Origin: Clostridiaceae bacterium
GTDB lineage: Bacteria; Bacillota; Clostridia; Lachnospirales; Lachnospiraceae
Assembly (NCBI GenBank): GCA_902362725.1
Contig: CABIXM010000003.1
Span: 175,951-239,950 of the forward strand
Direction of reading: 5' to 3'
DNA length: 64,000 nt
Below the pieces are notes generated by a model that was not told the DNA's origin, made no database searches, and saw only the letters and a program-made list of their open reading frames with translations. Position 1 is the stretch's first letter, and the number at the start of each line of letters is the position of its first letter. The translations under genes and the position numbers were made by a program. Positions 26,413-35,383 of the stretch are shown in pieces.

Positions 26413-26829
26413 ATGAACAATACCTTTGATACCACAGTGGAATCCCTGTTCAAGGGAATGGACAGTTTTATTACCACCAAGACCGTAGTCGGCGACGCAG
26501 TAACCATCGGCGACACCATCATCCTGCCACTGGTGGACGTATCCTTTGGCGTGGGAGCCGGAGCCTTCGCGGGCGACAAGAAGCAGAACGCGGGCGGCGG
26601 TATGGGAGCGAAGATTTCCCCCAGCGCCATTCTGGTGATCTCAGGCGGTGTCACCAAGCTGGTCAACGTGAAGAATCAGGATACCGTAACGAAGATTCTC
26701 GATATGGTGCCGGATTTCGTGAATAAGTTTGCAGCAGGCGGAACCAAGAAGGAGAGCCCGGTGGCGGACGCCATTCAGGACGCGGTAGATGTGATCGAGA
26801 AGGAAGAGCCGGAGACAGAGGCGGAATAG
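26413..26829 (+). CDS. gerW: YtfJ/GerW family sporulation protein
   Basis: 138 residues. It matches the Spore_YtfJ family: VVGDAVTIGDTIILPLVDVSFGVGAG, a Gly-rich GGGMGAKISPSAILVI, and a helix with ILDMVPDFVNKF. In Bacillus subtilis GerW is needed for normal spore germination through SleB. It follows the DUF2953 gene, the conserved arrangement, and is preceded by AAGGAGG (26399-26405). The acidic C-terminus (EKEEPETEAE) is variable. It implies that the host is a spore-former or derived from one. Confidence 0.85.
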   Translation: MNNTFDTTVESLFKGMDSFITTKTVVGDAVTIGDTIILPLVDVSFGVGAGAFAGDKKQNAGGGMGAKISPSAILVISGGVTKLVNVKNQDTVTKILDMVPDFVNKFAAGGTKKESPVADAIQDAVDVIEKEEPETEAE

Positions 26830-26950
26830 TCGAAGGCAGATTCCGGACAAAGTACGGAGAAGGAAAAATCTGCAAGGTGTATCAGCCAGGATACACATTT
26901 CGAAAAAAAGGACATAGAATAGAATAAGAAAACCCATGCCGGGAGCCGAT

Positions 26951-27112
26951 ATGAAACAGCTGCTTGGTTTTGTGATGTTCTGGATAGGTGTCGGAATCCT
27001 GACAACCTTTTTTATGCCGGTCAACGGCTGGTTTGTGCGGGCATTGGCGGCCTTTTCCCTGATGATCGTCGGGTACAATCTGTTCTCGTCCGGAGGAAAA
27101 TGCGGAAGATAA
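26951..27112 (+). CDS. Small two-helix membrane protein, 53 residues
   Basis: The reading frame from ATG 26951 encodes 53 residues: a hydrophobic helix (LLGFVMFWIGVGILTTFF), a short loop MPVNGW, a second helix (ALAAFSLMIVGYNLF) and a Gly/Lys/Cys end. GGGAG lies five bases before the start. It falls in the otherwise empty gap between ytfJ and the TraX-like gene, in the same direction. Similar short membrane proteins are often found with ytfJ in Clostridia, but I do not recognise a named family. Confidence 0.6.
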   Translation: MKQLLGFVMFWIGVGILTTFFMPVNGWFVRALAAFSLMIVGYNLFSSGGKCGR

Positions 27113-27126
27113 GAGGAAGATAGAAA

Positions 27127-28056
27127 ATGTCTGTAACGATACTGAAACGGATAGCGCTGGTCACGATGGCGCTTGGATACATCGGGGCGCTGATTCCGGG
27201 TATGCCGGTGTTCCTGCAGTGGATCGGAAAGCTATCCGCGCCGCTGTTCTTTTACTGCATGGCCTGGAGCCTCACGAACACCAGGGATAAGAAATCGTAT
27301 TTCCGACGGCTCTATATCGCCAGCGTCGCCCTGGCAGCCTTCAACCTCCTGATGTCTGTGGTGGCCCAGAAGACCGGCCTGGTCACAGCCGTTACCACCA
27401 ATATGTTCGCAACCCTGTTTGCGTCCGCCTTTCTGGTGGATCTGATAGAATACGCGAACCGTCATCCGAAACGGAAAACGAAAATCTGGTTCACTTACAT
27501 TTTTTACCAGATATCCATCGCAGGCGTGTGGGCCGGACTTTATGAGGTGGTCGAAGTGCCCTACGCAGTGCTGAACTTCGGTTCTGCCGTACTGGGAAGC
27601 GCTCTGACCTGTGAAGGGGCTCTGATGTATGTGCTGATGGGTGTTCTGTTTTATTTTACAAAGGAGGACAAGAGCAAGAAAAGAATGGTTCTTGGCTATC
27701 TGGGCATCTTTCTGGTGTTCTTTGTGAATTCTGCCTTTGGCCTCTGGGGAAGAATATTTTCCTTGGTAGGACACGACGTGCTGGTAGCCCTGATGGAGAT
27801 TATGACGGGACTGGTGCTCTGGGGAGCGTCCTTCCGACCGATGTTCGATCTGTCCCATATGTTTCACAATGATTTCCAGTGGCTGATGATTTTCGCTCTG
27901 CCGCTGGTGCTTGCCTGCAATGGGCGGCTTGGTTACAGCAAAAAGAAGCGGAAGCGGGAGAAGCTGTCACCGCAGTTCCGGAAATACTTTTATTACGTAT
28001 TTTATCCGGCTCATGTGTATGTGCTGTGGTTCATCGGGGCTGTATTGATAAAATAA
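27127..28056 (+). CDS. TraX-like polytopic membrane protein
   Basis: 309 residues with eight to ten membrane segments. The opening LKRIALVTMALGYIGALIPG and the ending YFYYVFYPAHVYVLWFIG are characteristic of the TraX family, which includes the F-pilin acetyltransferase TraX and many chromosomal relatives of unknown substrate in Firmicutes. No pilin or conjugation gene is nearby, so a housekeeping acyltransferase-like function is more likely than plasmid transfer. It ends just before a bidirectional terminator facing rpmB. Confidence 0.7.
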   Translation: MSVTILKRIALVTMALGYIGALIPGMPVFLQWIGKLSAPLFFYCMAWSLTNTRDKKSYFRRLYIASVALAAFNLLMSVVAQKTGLVTAVTTNMFATLFASAFLVDLIEYANRHPKRKTKIWFTYIFYQISIAGVWAGLYEVVEVPYAVLNFGSAVLGSALTCEGALMYVLMGVLFYFTKEDKSKKRMVLGYLGIFLVFFVNSAFGLWGRIFSLVGHDVLVALMEIMTGLVLWGASFRPMFDLSHMFHNDFQWLMIFALPLVLACNGRLGYSKKKRKREKLSPQFRKYFYYVFYPAHVYVLWFIGAVLIK

Positions 28057-28102
28057 GGAAACAGGCAACAGACGCAGAGGAGAATTTCCAGTAAAAAGGC
28101 AA

Positions 28103-28139
28103 CAAAAAAAGGAGCGGCACAGGCTGCTCCTAATTTTTC
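28103..28139. terminator. Bidirectional terminator between the TraX-like gene and rpmB
   Basis: A GGAGC/GCTCC stem (28111-28130) is flanked by an A-tract at 28104-28110 and a T-rich tract at 28131-28139, so it can end transcription from both directions. Confidence 0.7.
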
Positions 28140-28149
28140 AATCTCAAAC

Positions 28150-28335
28150 TTAAGCTCTCTCAACTGCTCCGGACTTCAGACAGGATGTACATACATACAT
28201 CTTTCTGGCAGCGCCGTTCACCTTAACCTTTACAGACTTAACATTGGATTTCCACATCTTGTTGGAACGTCTATGTGAATGGCTGACGTTGTTTCCGAAA
28301 TGAGCGCCTTTTTCACAGATTGCACACTTTGCCAT
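28150..28335 (-). CDS. rpmB: 50S ribosomal protein L28
   Basis: 61 residues, full length. It contains AKCAICEKGAHFGNNVSHSH with the first Cys pair and CTSCLKSGAVERA with the second, a zinc-binding arrangement, and the RNA-contacting NKMWKSNV block. It is transcribed alone on the minus strand from a recognisable promoter, facing the upstream operon. GGAGGTGC precedes the start. Confidence 0.95.
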   Translation of the reverse strand: MAKCAICEKGAHFGNNVSHSHRRSNKMWKSNVKSVKVKVNGAARKMYVCTSCLKSGAVERA

Positions 28336-28391
28336 GTTTGCACCTCCTCTTGAACGATAGTGAACCTATATATAGGCTCGCAACATAGGTT

Positions 28392-28420
28392 ATTTTAGCA
28401 GATACCACTATATTTTGCAA
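28392..28420 (-). promoter_or_regulatory. Promoter of rpmB
   Basis: On the minus strand, TTGCAA (28420-28415), 17-base spacer, TAAAAT (28397-28392). The 5' leader contains AACCTAT paired with ATAGGTT (within 28364-28391), which could be a feedback site for L28. Confidence 0.6.
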
Positions 28421-28468
28421 GTGGAAATTTAAAAATATTACAATTTTTTAGAAAGTATGAAAAATAGC

Positions 28469-28497
28469 TTTCTTTTCCGGCAAAAACAGGTTATAAT
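28469..28497 (+). promoter_or_regulatory. Putative promoter of the Asp23-DAK2-recG operon
   Basis: A perfect TATAAT (28492-28497) with a weak TTTCTT (28469-28474) at 17 bases. It is the only good -10 in the divergent gap between rpmB and the Asp23 gene. Confidence 0.45.
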
Positions 28498-28579
28498 ACA
28501 CTATATCTGTGTCATCTGATGAGAAAAAGGAGGGCACAGGCTTTTTTGGTGAATTAAAATAAGAGTGGAGGTAATGATA

Positions 28580-28936
28580 ATGAAGGGACTTATGAATACG
28601 CAGATGGGCGCGGTCATGATTGACCCGGAAGTTATTGCCAGATATGCAGGTTCCGTAGCGGTAGAGTGCTTCGGTATCGTTGGAATGGCCATGGTAAATA
28701 TGAAAGACGGACTGGTAAAGCTCCTGAAGGGAGACAACCTGACCCGCGGCGTAAACGTACAGATCAACGATAACAAGATTACGCTTTCCTTCCATGTAAT
28801 CGTGGCTTACGGCGTGAGCATTTCCGCTGTATCCGACAATCTGATGAGCAATGTAAAGTACAAGGTGGAGGAGTTCACCGGAATGACGATTGAGAAAATC
28901 AACATCTTTGTAGAAGGTGTCAGAGTCATAGACTAA
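28580..28936 (+). CDS. Asp23/Gls24 family protein (YloU-like)
   Basis: 118 residues covering the whole Asp23/Gls24 domain, with VIARYAGSVAVECFGIVGMAM, LKGDNLTRGVNVQINDNKITLSFHVIVAYG in part, and VEEFTGMTIEKINIFVEGVRV. These small alkaline-shock-type proteins are cytoplasmic or membrane-associated; the exact role is unsettled. It sits directly before the DAK2 gene as yloU-yloV do in Bacillus. The ATG at 28580 lies 8 bases after GGAGG and is preferred over the ATG at 28574. Confidence 0.87.
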   Translation: MKGLMNTQMGAVMIDPEVIARYAGSVAVECFGIVGMAMVNMKDGLVKLLKGDNLTRGVNVQINDNKITLSFHVIVAYGVSISAVSDNLMSNVKYKVEEFTGMTIEKINIFVEGVRVID

Positions 28937-28961
28937 TTTTCAGGAGGAGTTTTTTGTCATT

Positions 28962-30602
28962 ATGAAAACAATAGAGGTAAACACGCTTACAAAGATGTTT
29001 TTAGCCGGAGCTAAGAACCTGGAAGCGAAAAAAGAGTGGATCAACGAGCTGAATGTATTTCCGGTGCCGGACGGCGATACGGGAACGAACATGACGCTGA
29101 CCATTATGTCTGCGGCTTCCGAGGTGAATAACCTGTCCGAGCGTACCATGGAGACAGTAGCGAAGGCGATCTCCTCCGGTTCCTTACGGGGAGCCCGCGG
29201 AAATTCCGGCGTAATCCTGTCCCAGCTGCTCCGCGGCTTTACAAAGGGAATTAAGGGTTACGAGACACTGGACGTTATGATTATTTCCAACGCCTTCCAG
29301 AAGGCGGTAGAGACGGCCTATAAGGCAGTTATGAAGCCCAAGGAGGGAACCATTCTGACCGTAGCAAGAGGAGCGGCTGATAAGGCGGCGGAGCTTGCTC
29401 TGGAGGAAGAGGATCTGGATGTATTTTTCTCCGGTATCATTGAGGAGGCAGAGCGTGTACTGGCTACCACGCCGGATCTCTTACCGGTTCTGAAGGAGGC
29501 AGGCGTAGTAGACTCCGGCGGACAGGGTCTGGTAGAGGTTCTGAAAGGCGCTTATGACGCTTATCTGGGAAAAGAGGTGGATTACACCTTTGAAGCGCCG
29601 AAGTCCGCTCCGGTGAAGATCAGCGCGGAGACAGAGGCTGAAATCAAGTTCGGTTACTGTACCGAGTTTATTATCGTATTAGATAAGAAGTTTGAGCATA
29701 AGGACGAGATGGAGTTTAAGGCTTTCCTGGAGTCCATCGGTGATTCCATCGTATGCGTGGCAGATGATGATATCGTAAAGATTCATGTACATACGAATCA
29801 TCCGGGCCAGGCCATTGAGAAGGCGCTGACCTATGGCTCCCTGTCCCGCCTGAAGATTGACAATATGCGCGAGGAGCATGAGGAGAAGCTGATTAAGGAC
29901 GCTTCCAAGATTGCGGCGCAGCAGAAGGCAGAAGAGCCGAGAAAGGAGATGGGCTTTATCTCCGTATCCATCGGCGAGGGTATCGGTGAGATCTTCAAGG
30001 GTCTTGGCGTGGATTACCTGATCGAGGGCGGTCAGACCATGAACCCCAGCACCGAGGATATGCTCAATGCCATTGACAAGGTAAATGCAGAACACATCTT
30101 TATTCTGCCGAACAATAAGAACATTATTCTGGCTGCAAACCAGGCGAAGGCTCTCTGTGAGGATAAGGATATCATCGTTATCCCCACCAAGACGGTTCCC
30201 CAGGGAATTACGGCCATGATCAACTTTATGCCGGATTCCAGTGCAGAGGAAAACGAGGCCCGTATGACCGAGGAGCTGGCCAACGTGAAGACCGGTCAGG
30301 TGACTTACGCAGTGCGTGATACTCACATTGATGACAAAGAGATCAAAGAAGGAAATATTATGGGTATCGGCGATCACGCGATTCTGGCAGTGGGCGAGGA
30401 CGTAGAGCAGACCACGCTGGATATGTTTAAAGAGCTGATCGATGAGGATTCCGAGCTGATCAGTATCTATTATGGCGAGGATGTGAAGAAAGAGGACGCA
30501 GAGAAGTTGGGCGAGAAATTAAGCGATCTGTACCATGACTGCGACGTCGAGGTTCATTTTGGCGGACAGCCCATTTACTATTATGTAGTATCTGTGGAGT
30601 AG
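28962..30602 (+). CDS. fakA: DAK2-domain fatty acid kinase subunit (FakA/YloV-like)
   Basis: 546 residues. The DhaL-type kinase domain (1-200) has FPVPDGDTGTNMTLT and SLRGARGNSGVILSQLLRGF, where Mg-ATP is held by the aspartates. The middle and C-terminal parts match the FakA family (ILPNNKNIILAANQA, and the end VEVHFGGQPIYYYVVSVE). FakA phosphorylates fatty acids bound to a FakB/DegV partner so that they can enter phospholipid synthesis. It lies between the Asp23 and recG genes, a conserved Firmicutes order. Spacing from AGGAGGAG to ATG is long. Confidence 0.88.
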   Translation: MKTIEVNTLTKMFLAGAKNLEAKKEWINELNVFPVPDGDTGTNMTLTIMSAASEVNNLSERTMETVAKAISSGSLRGARGNSGVILSQLLRGFTKGIKGYETLDVMIISNAFQKAVETAYKAVMKPKEGTILTVARGAADKAAELALEEEDLDVFFSGIIEEAERVLATTPDLLPVLKEAGVVDSGGQGLVEVLKGAYDAYLGKEVDYTFEAPKSAPVKISAETEAEIKFGYCTEFIIVLDKKFEHKDEMEFKAFLESIGDSIVCVADDDIVKIHVHTNHPGQAIEKALTYGSLSRLKIDNMREEHEEKLIKDASKIAAQQKAEEPRKEMGFISVSIGEGIGEIFKGLGVDYLIEGGQTMNPSTEDMLNAIDKVNAEHIFILPNNKNIILAANQAKALCEDKDIIVIPTKTVPQGITAMINFMPDSSAEENEARMTEELANVKTGQVTYAVRDTHIDDKEIKEGNIMGIGDHAILAVGEDVEQTTLDMFKELIDEDSELISIYYGEDVKKEDAEKLGEKLSDLYHDCDVEVHFGGQPIYYYVVSVE

Positions 30603-30605
30603 ACG

Positions 30606-32663
30606 ATGAATACAGCTTCCCCAATTACAGCCCTGAAGGGCGTTGGAGAAAAGACAGCAGCGCTCTTTCACCGTGTCGGGGTCGACACGGTGGGAGAGCT
30701 TTTGTCTTACTATCCGAGAACATATGACGTATACGAAAAGCCGAAGAATTTCGCTGACCTGGAGCCGGACAGAGTACAGGCGGTGACGGCCATGCTTCAC
30801 CGGACGCCGGAGGGAAAGAAGGCGGGCCGGTATCATATTACCACGGCAGTGCTTACGGAGAACGGAATCCGCCTCAGCCTGTCCTGGTTCAATATGCCGT
30901 ATCTGCGCAACAGCCTGCTGCCGGGCCGGACCTATATTTTCCGGGGCCGGGTACAGAAGAAAAAGGAACGGCTTTCCATGGATCAGCCGGAGATTTACAC
31001 GCCGGAGGATTATGAAAAGCTTCTGGGCACCATGCAGCCGGTCTACGGACTTACCGGAGGGCTCTCCAATAAAACTGTGACAAAGGCAGTGCGGCAGGCA
31101 TTGGACGAGCTGGCGCTGGATCCGGAGTATCTGCCGGAGCATATCCGGAATGAGCAACAGTTAGCCGAATATAACTTCGCGCTGCGAACCATTCATTTTC
31201 CGGTGAAACGGGAAGATCTGCTGCTGGCCCGGAAACGGCTGGTGTTTGATGAGTTCTTTTTGTTTATCCTGGCCTTACGTCAGATGAAGGAGCAGACCGA
31301 AGACACGGTCAATGCCTGTGTGATTCGTCCGGGAGCGGCGGTTGAAACCTTGCTTTCTTCCCTTCCCTATGAGCTGACCGGAGCCCAGAAGCGGGTCTGG
31401 CAGGAGATACAGTCCGATTTGGCCGGAGAGACGGTCATGAACCGTCTGGTACAGGGTGACGTGGGATCGGGCAAGACGGTGCTGGCGCTGCTTGCCCTGC
31501 TTTCGGCGGTGGAAAGCGGTTTTCAGGGAGCAATGATGGCCCCGACCGAGGTTCTGGCAAGGCAGCATGCGGAAAGCATCCGGGAGCTGCTTCTGGGGCT
31601 TTCGATGGAGGACTGTGTGGAGCTGCTGACCGGATCCATGACGGCAAAGGAAAAGCGGGAAGCCTACGCCCGTATCGAAAGCGGCGAGGCGCGGATTATC
31701 GTCGGAACTCATGCGCTGATTCAGGAAAAGGTGCAGTATGCCCGCTTAGGGTTGGTGGTGACCGATGAGCAGCACCGTTTCGGCGTCCGCCAGCGGGAGA
31801 CACTGGCAGGAAAGGGTCTGCATCCCCATGTGCTGGTTATGAGCGCCACACCCATTCCCCGGACGCTGGCGATTATCATTTACGGGGATCTGGATATCTC
31901 CGTCATCGACGAGCTTCCGGCCAACCGTCTGCCTATCAAAAACTGCGTGGTAGATGAGAGCTACCGTCCCAAGGCCTACCGCTTTATCGAGCGGGAGGTG
32001 GCAGCCGGACGGCAGGTGTATATCATCTGTCCCATGGTAGAGGAAAATCCGGAAATCGAGATCGAAAATGTGGTGGATTATACGGAGAAGCTTCGAAAAG
32101 AGCTGGCTGCAGGTATCACAATCGAATATCTGCACGGGAAAATGAAGGCGGCAGAGAAAAACGACATCATGGAACGGTTCGCGGCTGGCGAAATCCAGGT
32201 GCTGGTCTCTACGACGGTTATCGAGGTGGGCGTCAATGTGCCGAACGCTACCGTCATGATGGTGGAGAACGCGGAGCGCTTCGGCCTGGCCCAGCTTCAT
32301 CAGCTCCGGGGACGCGTGGGACGTGGAAGCCACCAGTCCTATTGTATCTTCGTGAGCGGATCCGACAGCAAGGAAACCAGAAAGCGGCTGGAGATCCTGA
32401 ACCGCTCCAATGACGGCTTTTATATTGCGTCTGAGGACCTGAAGCTAAGGGGGCCGGGCGATCTGTTCGGCGTCCGTCAGAGCGGGATCCTGGAATTCAG
32501 GATAGGGGACATTTTCACCGACGCGTTGATCCTGCAGGCAGCCAGCGAGGAAGCGGCAAAGCTGGAGAAGCAGGATCCGGATCTGAGTCTTGCGGAGCAC
32601 CGGGGGCTTCGGGAGAAGCTTTCGGAGTACCGGAGAGCGGGGCTGGAGCGGATGAGTTTGTAA
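30606..32663 (+). CDS. recG: ATP-dependent DNA helicase RecG
   Basis: 685 residues. An N-terminal wedge/OB region (PITALKGVGEKTAALFHRVG) is followed by the helicase core: Walker A GDVGSGKT, motif II DEQH, motif III MSATPIPRTLA, and motifs V-VI VIEVGVNVPNATVMMVE and QLRGRVGRG. RecG reverses stalled replication forks and processes junctions. It starts four bases after the kinase stop. Length and motif order are standard. Confidence 0.96.
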   Translation: MNTASPITALKGVGEKTAALFHRVGVDTVGELLSYYPRTYDVYEKPKNFADLEPDRVQAVTAMLHRTPEGKKAGRYHITTAVLTENGIRLSLSWFNMPYLRNSLLPGRTYIFRGRVQKKKERLSMDQPEIYTPEDYEKLLGTMQPVYGLTGGLSNKTVTKAVRQALDELALDPEYLPEHIRNEQQLAEYNFALRTIHFPVKREDLLLARKRLVFDEFFLFILALRQMKEQTEDTVNACVIRPGAAVETLLSSLPYELTGAQKRVWQEIQSDLAGETVMNRLVQGDVGSGKTVLALLALLSAVESGFQGAMMAPTEVLARQHAESIRELLLGLSMEDCVELLTGSMTAKEKREAYARIESGEARIIVGTHALIQEKVQYARLGLVVTDEQHRFGVRQRETLAGKGLHPHVLVMSATPIPRTLAIIIYGDLDISVIDELPANRLPIKNCVVDESYRPKAYRFIEREVAAGRQVYIICPMVEENPEIEIENVVDYTEKLRKELAAGITIEYLHGKMKAAEKNDIMERFAAGEIQVLVSTTVIEVGVNVPNATVMMVENAERFGLAQLHQLRGRVGRGSHQSYCIFVSGSDSKETRKRLEILNRSNDGFYIASEDLKLRGPGDLFGVRQSGILEFRIGDIFTDALILQAASEEAAKLEKQDPDLSLAEHRGLREKLSEYRRAGLERMSL

Positions 32664-32683
32664 GGAGAAAAGACAGAAGTACT

Positions 32684-34492
32684 ATGAACATTTTAAATAT
32701 TGAGCACGTAAGCAAGCTTTACGGAGATAAATGGATTTTTGACGATATTTCCTGCGGAATTCAGGAGAATGAGAAGATAGGTATCATCGGGATCAACGGA
32801 ACCGGAAAAACTACTTTGCTCCGGATTATCGCAGGAACAGAGGAGCCGGATAAGGGTCAGGTGATCATGCAGAATGGCGTGAAGCTGGCGTTTTTATCCC
32901 AGGCCAATACCTTTCCCGAGGGCGCGACGGTGCTGTCCTGCGTGGCAGGCGGCGAAGTCACCGAGTACGATGCGAAAAATATGCTGAATACCCTGGGCGT
33001 CCCGGATCCGGAGGCGCGGATCGAGACCCTGTCCGGCGGGCAGAAGAAACGGGTGGCCCTGGCGCGGACTTTGTTGCTTCCGGCGGATATCCTGATTCTG
33101 GACGAGCCTACCAACCATCTGGACGAGGAAATGATCCGCTGGCTGGAAACCTATCTTCGAAAATTCCGGGGAACCGTGATTCTGGTAACCCATGACCGTT
33201 ATTTCCTGGATCGGGTTACCAATCGGATTCTGGAAATCAGCCGGGGAAAGCTCTACAGCTATCAGGCCAACTATTCAGGCTTCCTGGAGCTGAAGGCAAA
33301 GCGGGAGGAAATGGAGTTGGCCACCGAGCGGAAGCGGCAGAGCATTCTCCGCATGGAGCTGGAATGGGCGGCCAGAGGCTGCAGGGCCCGGACCACCAAG
33401 CAGCAGGCGAGACTGGATCGGCTGGAAGCGTTGAAGGCCGGAAGGGCTCCGGTCTTTGATAAAACCGTGGAGCTGGATTCGGTCGAAACCCGCATGGGCA
33501 AAAAGACCATTGAGCTGCACCACGTATCCAAGGAATACGAGGGCCGAAGGATTGTTGAGGATTTTACCTATATTTTTCTGAAAAATCAGACGATCGCGTT
33601 TGTTGGCCCGAATGGCTGCGGAAAGTCTACTTTGCTGAAAATGATAGCAGGGCAGATCCCGCCGGATTCAGGCGATGTGGAGGTGGGCGAGACGATCAAG
33701 CTTGGCTATTTCGCCCAGGAGCTGCCGGAAATGGATGAAAATCAGCGGGTTATCGACTACGTGAAGGATATTGCCGAGTACATTCCCACCCGGGACGGAC
33801 GGATTACGGCGTCCCAGATGCTGGAACGCTTTCTGTTTACACCGGATATGCAGTACGCGCCCATCGGAAAGCTCTCTGGTGGGGAGAAGCGGCGGCTGTA
33901 TCTCTTAGGCGTTCTGCAGACCGGCCCCAATGTGCTGGTTATGGACGAGGTCAGCAACGAACTGGATATTCCCACACTGACGATTCTGGAGGATTATCTG
34001 AATTCCTTTATTGGAATCGGGATTCTCGTTTCCCACGATCGATATTTCCTGGACAATGTGGTGGATCGGATCTTCGCCTTCGACGGCAACGGTCATTTCC
34101 GCCAGTACGAGGGCGGCTATACCGACTACATGGAAGCCCTGGCCCGGGAGCATGGCGCGGCAGGGACGGATTTTGGCGGCGCTTTAAAGAGCATAAAAGT
34201 AGCGGGAGCTTCCGAACCCGGCGGAAAAAAGAAAGCCACCTGGGACAAGGGTGAGAAGAAGCTGAAATTCACCTACAAGGAACAGAAGGAATTCGATACC
34301 ATCGAGGACGATATCGCCGTGCTGGAAGCAAAGATCGAGGAGCTGGATAAAGAAATGATTGCCCATGCCAGCCAGTATAGCCGCTTAACGGAGCTTACGA
34401 AGGAAAAGGAAGAGACGCAGAGCCTTCTGGATGAGAAGATGGAGCGCTGGATGTACCTGACGGAGCTGAAGGAAAAAATTGACGCCCAGTAG
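32684..34492 (+). CDS. ABC-F family ATP-binding protein
   Basis: 602 residues with two ABC domains and no membrane part. Domain 1 has GINGTGKTTL, LSGGQKKR and LILDEPTNHLD; domain 2 has GPNGCGKSTL, LSGGEKRR and a deviant Walker B region VMDEVSNELD where DEPTNDLD is usual. The linker (about 230-290) is rich in Arg/Lys and a C-terminal coiled coil (about 530-602) follows, as in Uup-like proteins. ABC-F proteins act on the ribosome. The last codons and stop are duplicated 2.4 kb downstream as one copy of a direct repeat. Confidence 0.9.
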   Translation: MNILNIEHVSKLYGDKWIFDDISCGIQENEKIGIIGINGTGKTTLLRIIAGTEEPDKGQVIMQNGVKLAFLSQANTFPEGATVLSCVAGGEVTEYDAKNMLNTLGVPDPEARIETLSGGQKKRVALARTLLLPADILILDEPTNHLDEEMIRWLETYLRKFRGTVILVTHDRYFLDRVTNRILEISRGKLYSYQANYSGFLELKAKREEMELATERKRQSILRMELEWAARGCRARTTKQQARLDRLEALKAGRAPVFDKTVELDSVETRMGKKTIELHHVSKEYEGRRIVEDFTYIFLKNQTIAFVGPNGCGKSTLLKMIAGQIPPDSGDVEVGETIKLGYFAQELPEMDENQRVIDYVKDIAEYIPTRDGRITASQMLERFLFTPDMQYAPIGKLSGGEKRRLYLLGVLQTGPNVLVMDEVSNELDIPTLTILEDYLNSFIGIGILVSHDRYFLDNVVDRIFAFDGNGHFRQYEGGYTDYMEALAREHGAAGTDFGGALKSIKVAGASEPGGKKKATWDKGEKKLKFTYKEQKEFDTIEDDIAVLEAKIEELDKEMIAHASQYSRLTELTKEKEETQSLLDEKMERWMYLTELKEKIDAQ

Positions 34493-34497
34493 GTGCG
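34476..34497 (+). repeat. Direct repeat, copy 1 (3' end of the ABC-F gene)
   Basis: 22 bases starting AAATTGACGCC and ending GTAGGTGCG, covering the last five sense codons of the ABC-F gene, its TAG and five more bases. The identical sequence recurs at 36903-36924, and the similarity continues beyond with small differences (TGGCAAGGAGAA here, GCAATGAGAA there). Confidence 0.85.
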
Positions 34498-34548
34498 TGG
34501 CAAGGAGAATATTGACAGACAAAACGCCGTTATCGAATGAAATGCGGA

Positions 34549-35139
34549 TCACGATTCCCTCTGATCCCGGATCAGAAATGATTCCAGCCCCGCGCGGATA
34601 AACTGATCGATGGCCCGCTGTATCTTTTTCCAGTCGGAGCAGTGATTGCGCAGCATGACTTTATTGATGGACAGACAGCCGTTCATCTGGAAATAAAAAA
34701 TGGCTTCGGCTTCTTCAAAGGTAAGGAGACTGTGTGACATCAGCCAGGTCACATAGTCTTCTTTTGTCGTTTCCGCCATTTTTTCTATGATTTGTGCGGA
34801 GATGGTGTCGTCGAGAAAAAGCGCCTGATATCGGTCGCTGCTGTGCAGCCTGTCACAGAAAGGATAGGAGCAGTTCCCGGAGGCTCTTGCAGGGCAGAAG
34901 ACATGGTCGATGACGCTGGTGGTTTCTTTCAGGATTTCGCTTAGAAGATCATCCAGCACATCGGCAGTATCATAATAGTGGAGATAGAAGGTTCCCCGGT
35001 TGATTTCCGCAAGCCTGCAGATCTCAGTGACTGTGATTTTGGGATATTCCTTTTCTTCCAGGAGCTTTAAAAATGCTTCCTTTATGACCTGGCGGGTATA
35101 ACGCGTCCTCCGGTCTTCTTTCTGTGTCTTTTCCGGCAT
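34549..35139 (-). CDS. TetR/AcrR family transcriptional regulator
   Basis: 196 residues. The N-terminal HTH is clear (TRQVIKEAFLKLLEEKEYPKITVTEICRLAEINRGTFYLHYYD, given as blocks FLKLL, ITVTEI, INRGTFYLHY). The rest is a helical ligand domain. It belongs to the TetR group with a YfiC-like C-terminal domain. It is transcribed away from cooC, from its own promoter at 35256-35283, and a perfect 11-bp inverted repeat in its leader is a candidate operator. The inducer and the regulated genes are unknown. Confidence 0.85.
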   Translation of the reverse strand: MPEKTQKEDRRTRYTRQVIKEAFLKLLEEKEYPKITVTEICRLAEINRGTFYLHYYDTADVLDDLLSEILKETTSVIDHVFCPARASGNCSYPFCDRLHSSDRYQALFLDDTISAQIIEKMAETTKEDYVTWLMSHSLLTFEEAEAIFYFQMNGCLSINKVMLRNHCSDWKKIQRAIDQFIRAGLESFLIRDQRES

Positions 35140-35177
35140 GGGAATTTCCTCCTTTTTCGATGATTTCTATTGGAGAG

Positions 35178-35210
35178 TTTCTGAACAGAATACGGAAAAC
35201 TGTTCAGAAA
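35178..35210. promoter_or_regulatory. Inverted repeat, candidate TetR operator
   Basis: TTTCTGAACAG (35178-35188) and CTGTTCAGAAA (35200-35210) are perfect inverted copies separated by 11 bases. They lie in the leader of the TetR gene, downstream of its -10 box, a position where a bound repressor could block elongation. Confidence 0.5.
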
Positions 35211-35255
35211 CCTACAGACAGCTTTAAATTGATGATTGTATTTTCTGATACTTTT

Positions 35256-35283
35256 ATTATAATCAGTTTGTAAAGAAAATCAA
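35256..35283 (-). promoter_or_regulatory. Promoter of the TetR gene
   Basis: On the minus strand TTGATT (35283-35278), 16-base spacer, TATAAT (35261-35256). Confidence 0.65.
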
Positions 35284-35383
35284 CATATTGTTTATAAAAA
35301 GAACACCCTGTATCAGGACGGCAGCAGAATAATTGCTGAACGCAGGAAAATGTGGATTTGGCACAGGAAAGGATGGAGAGGAT

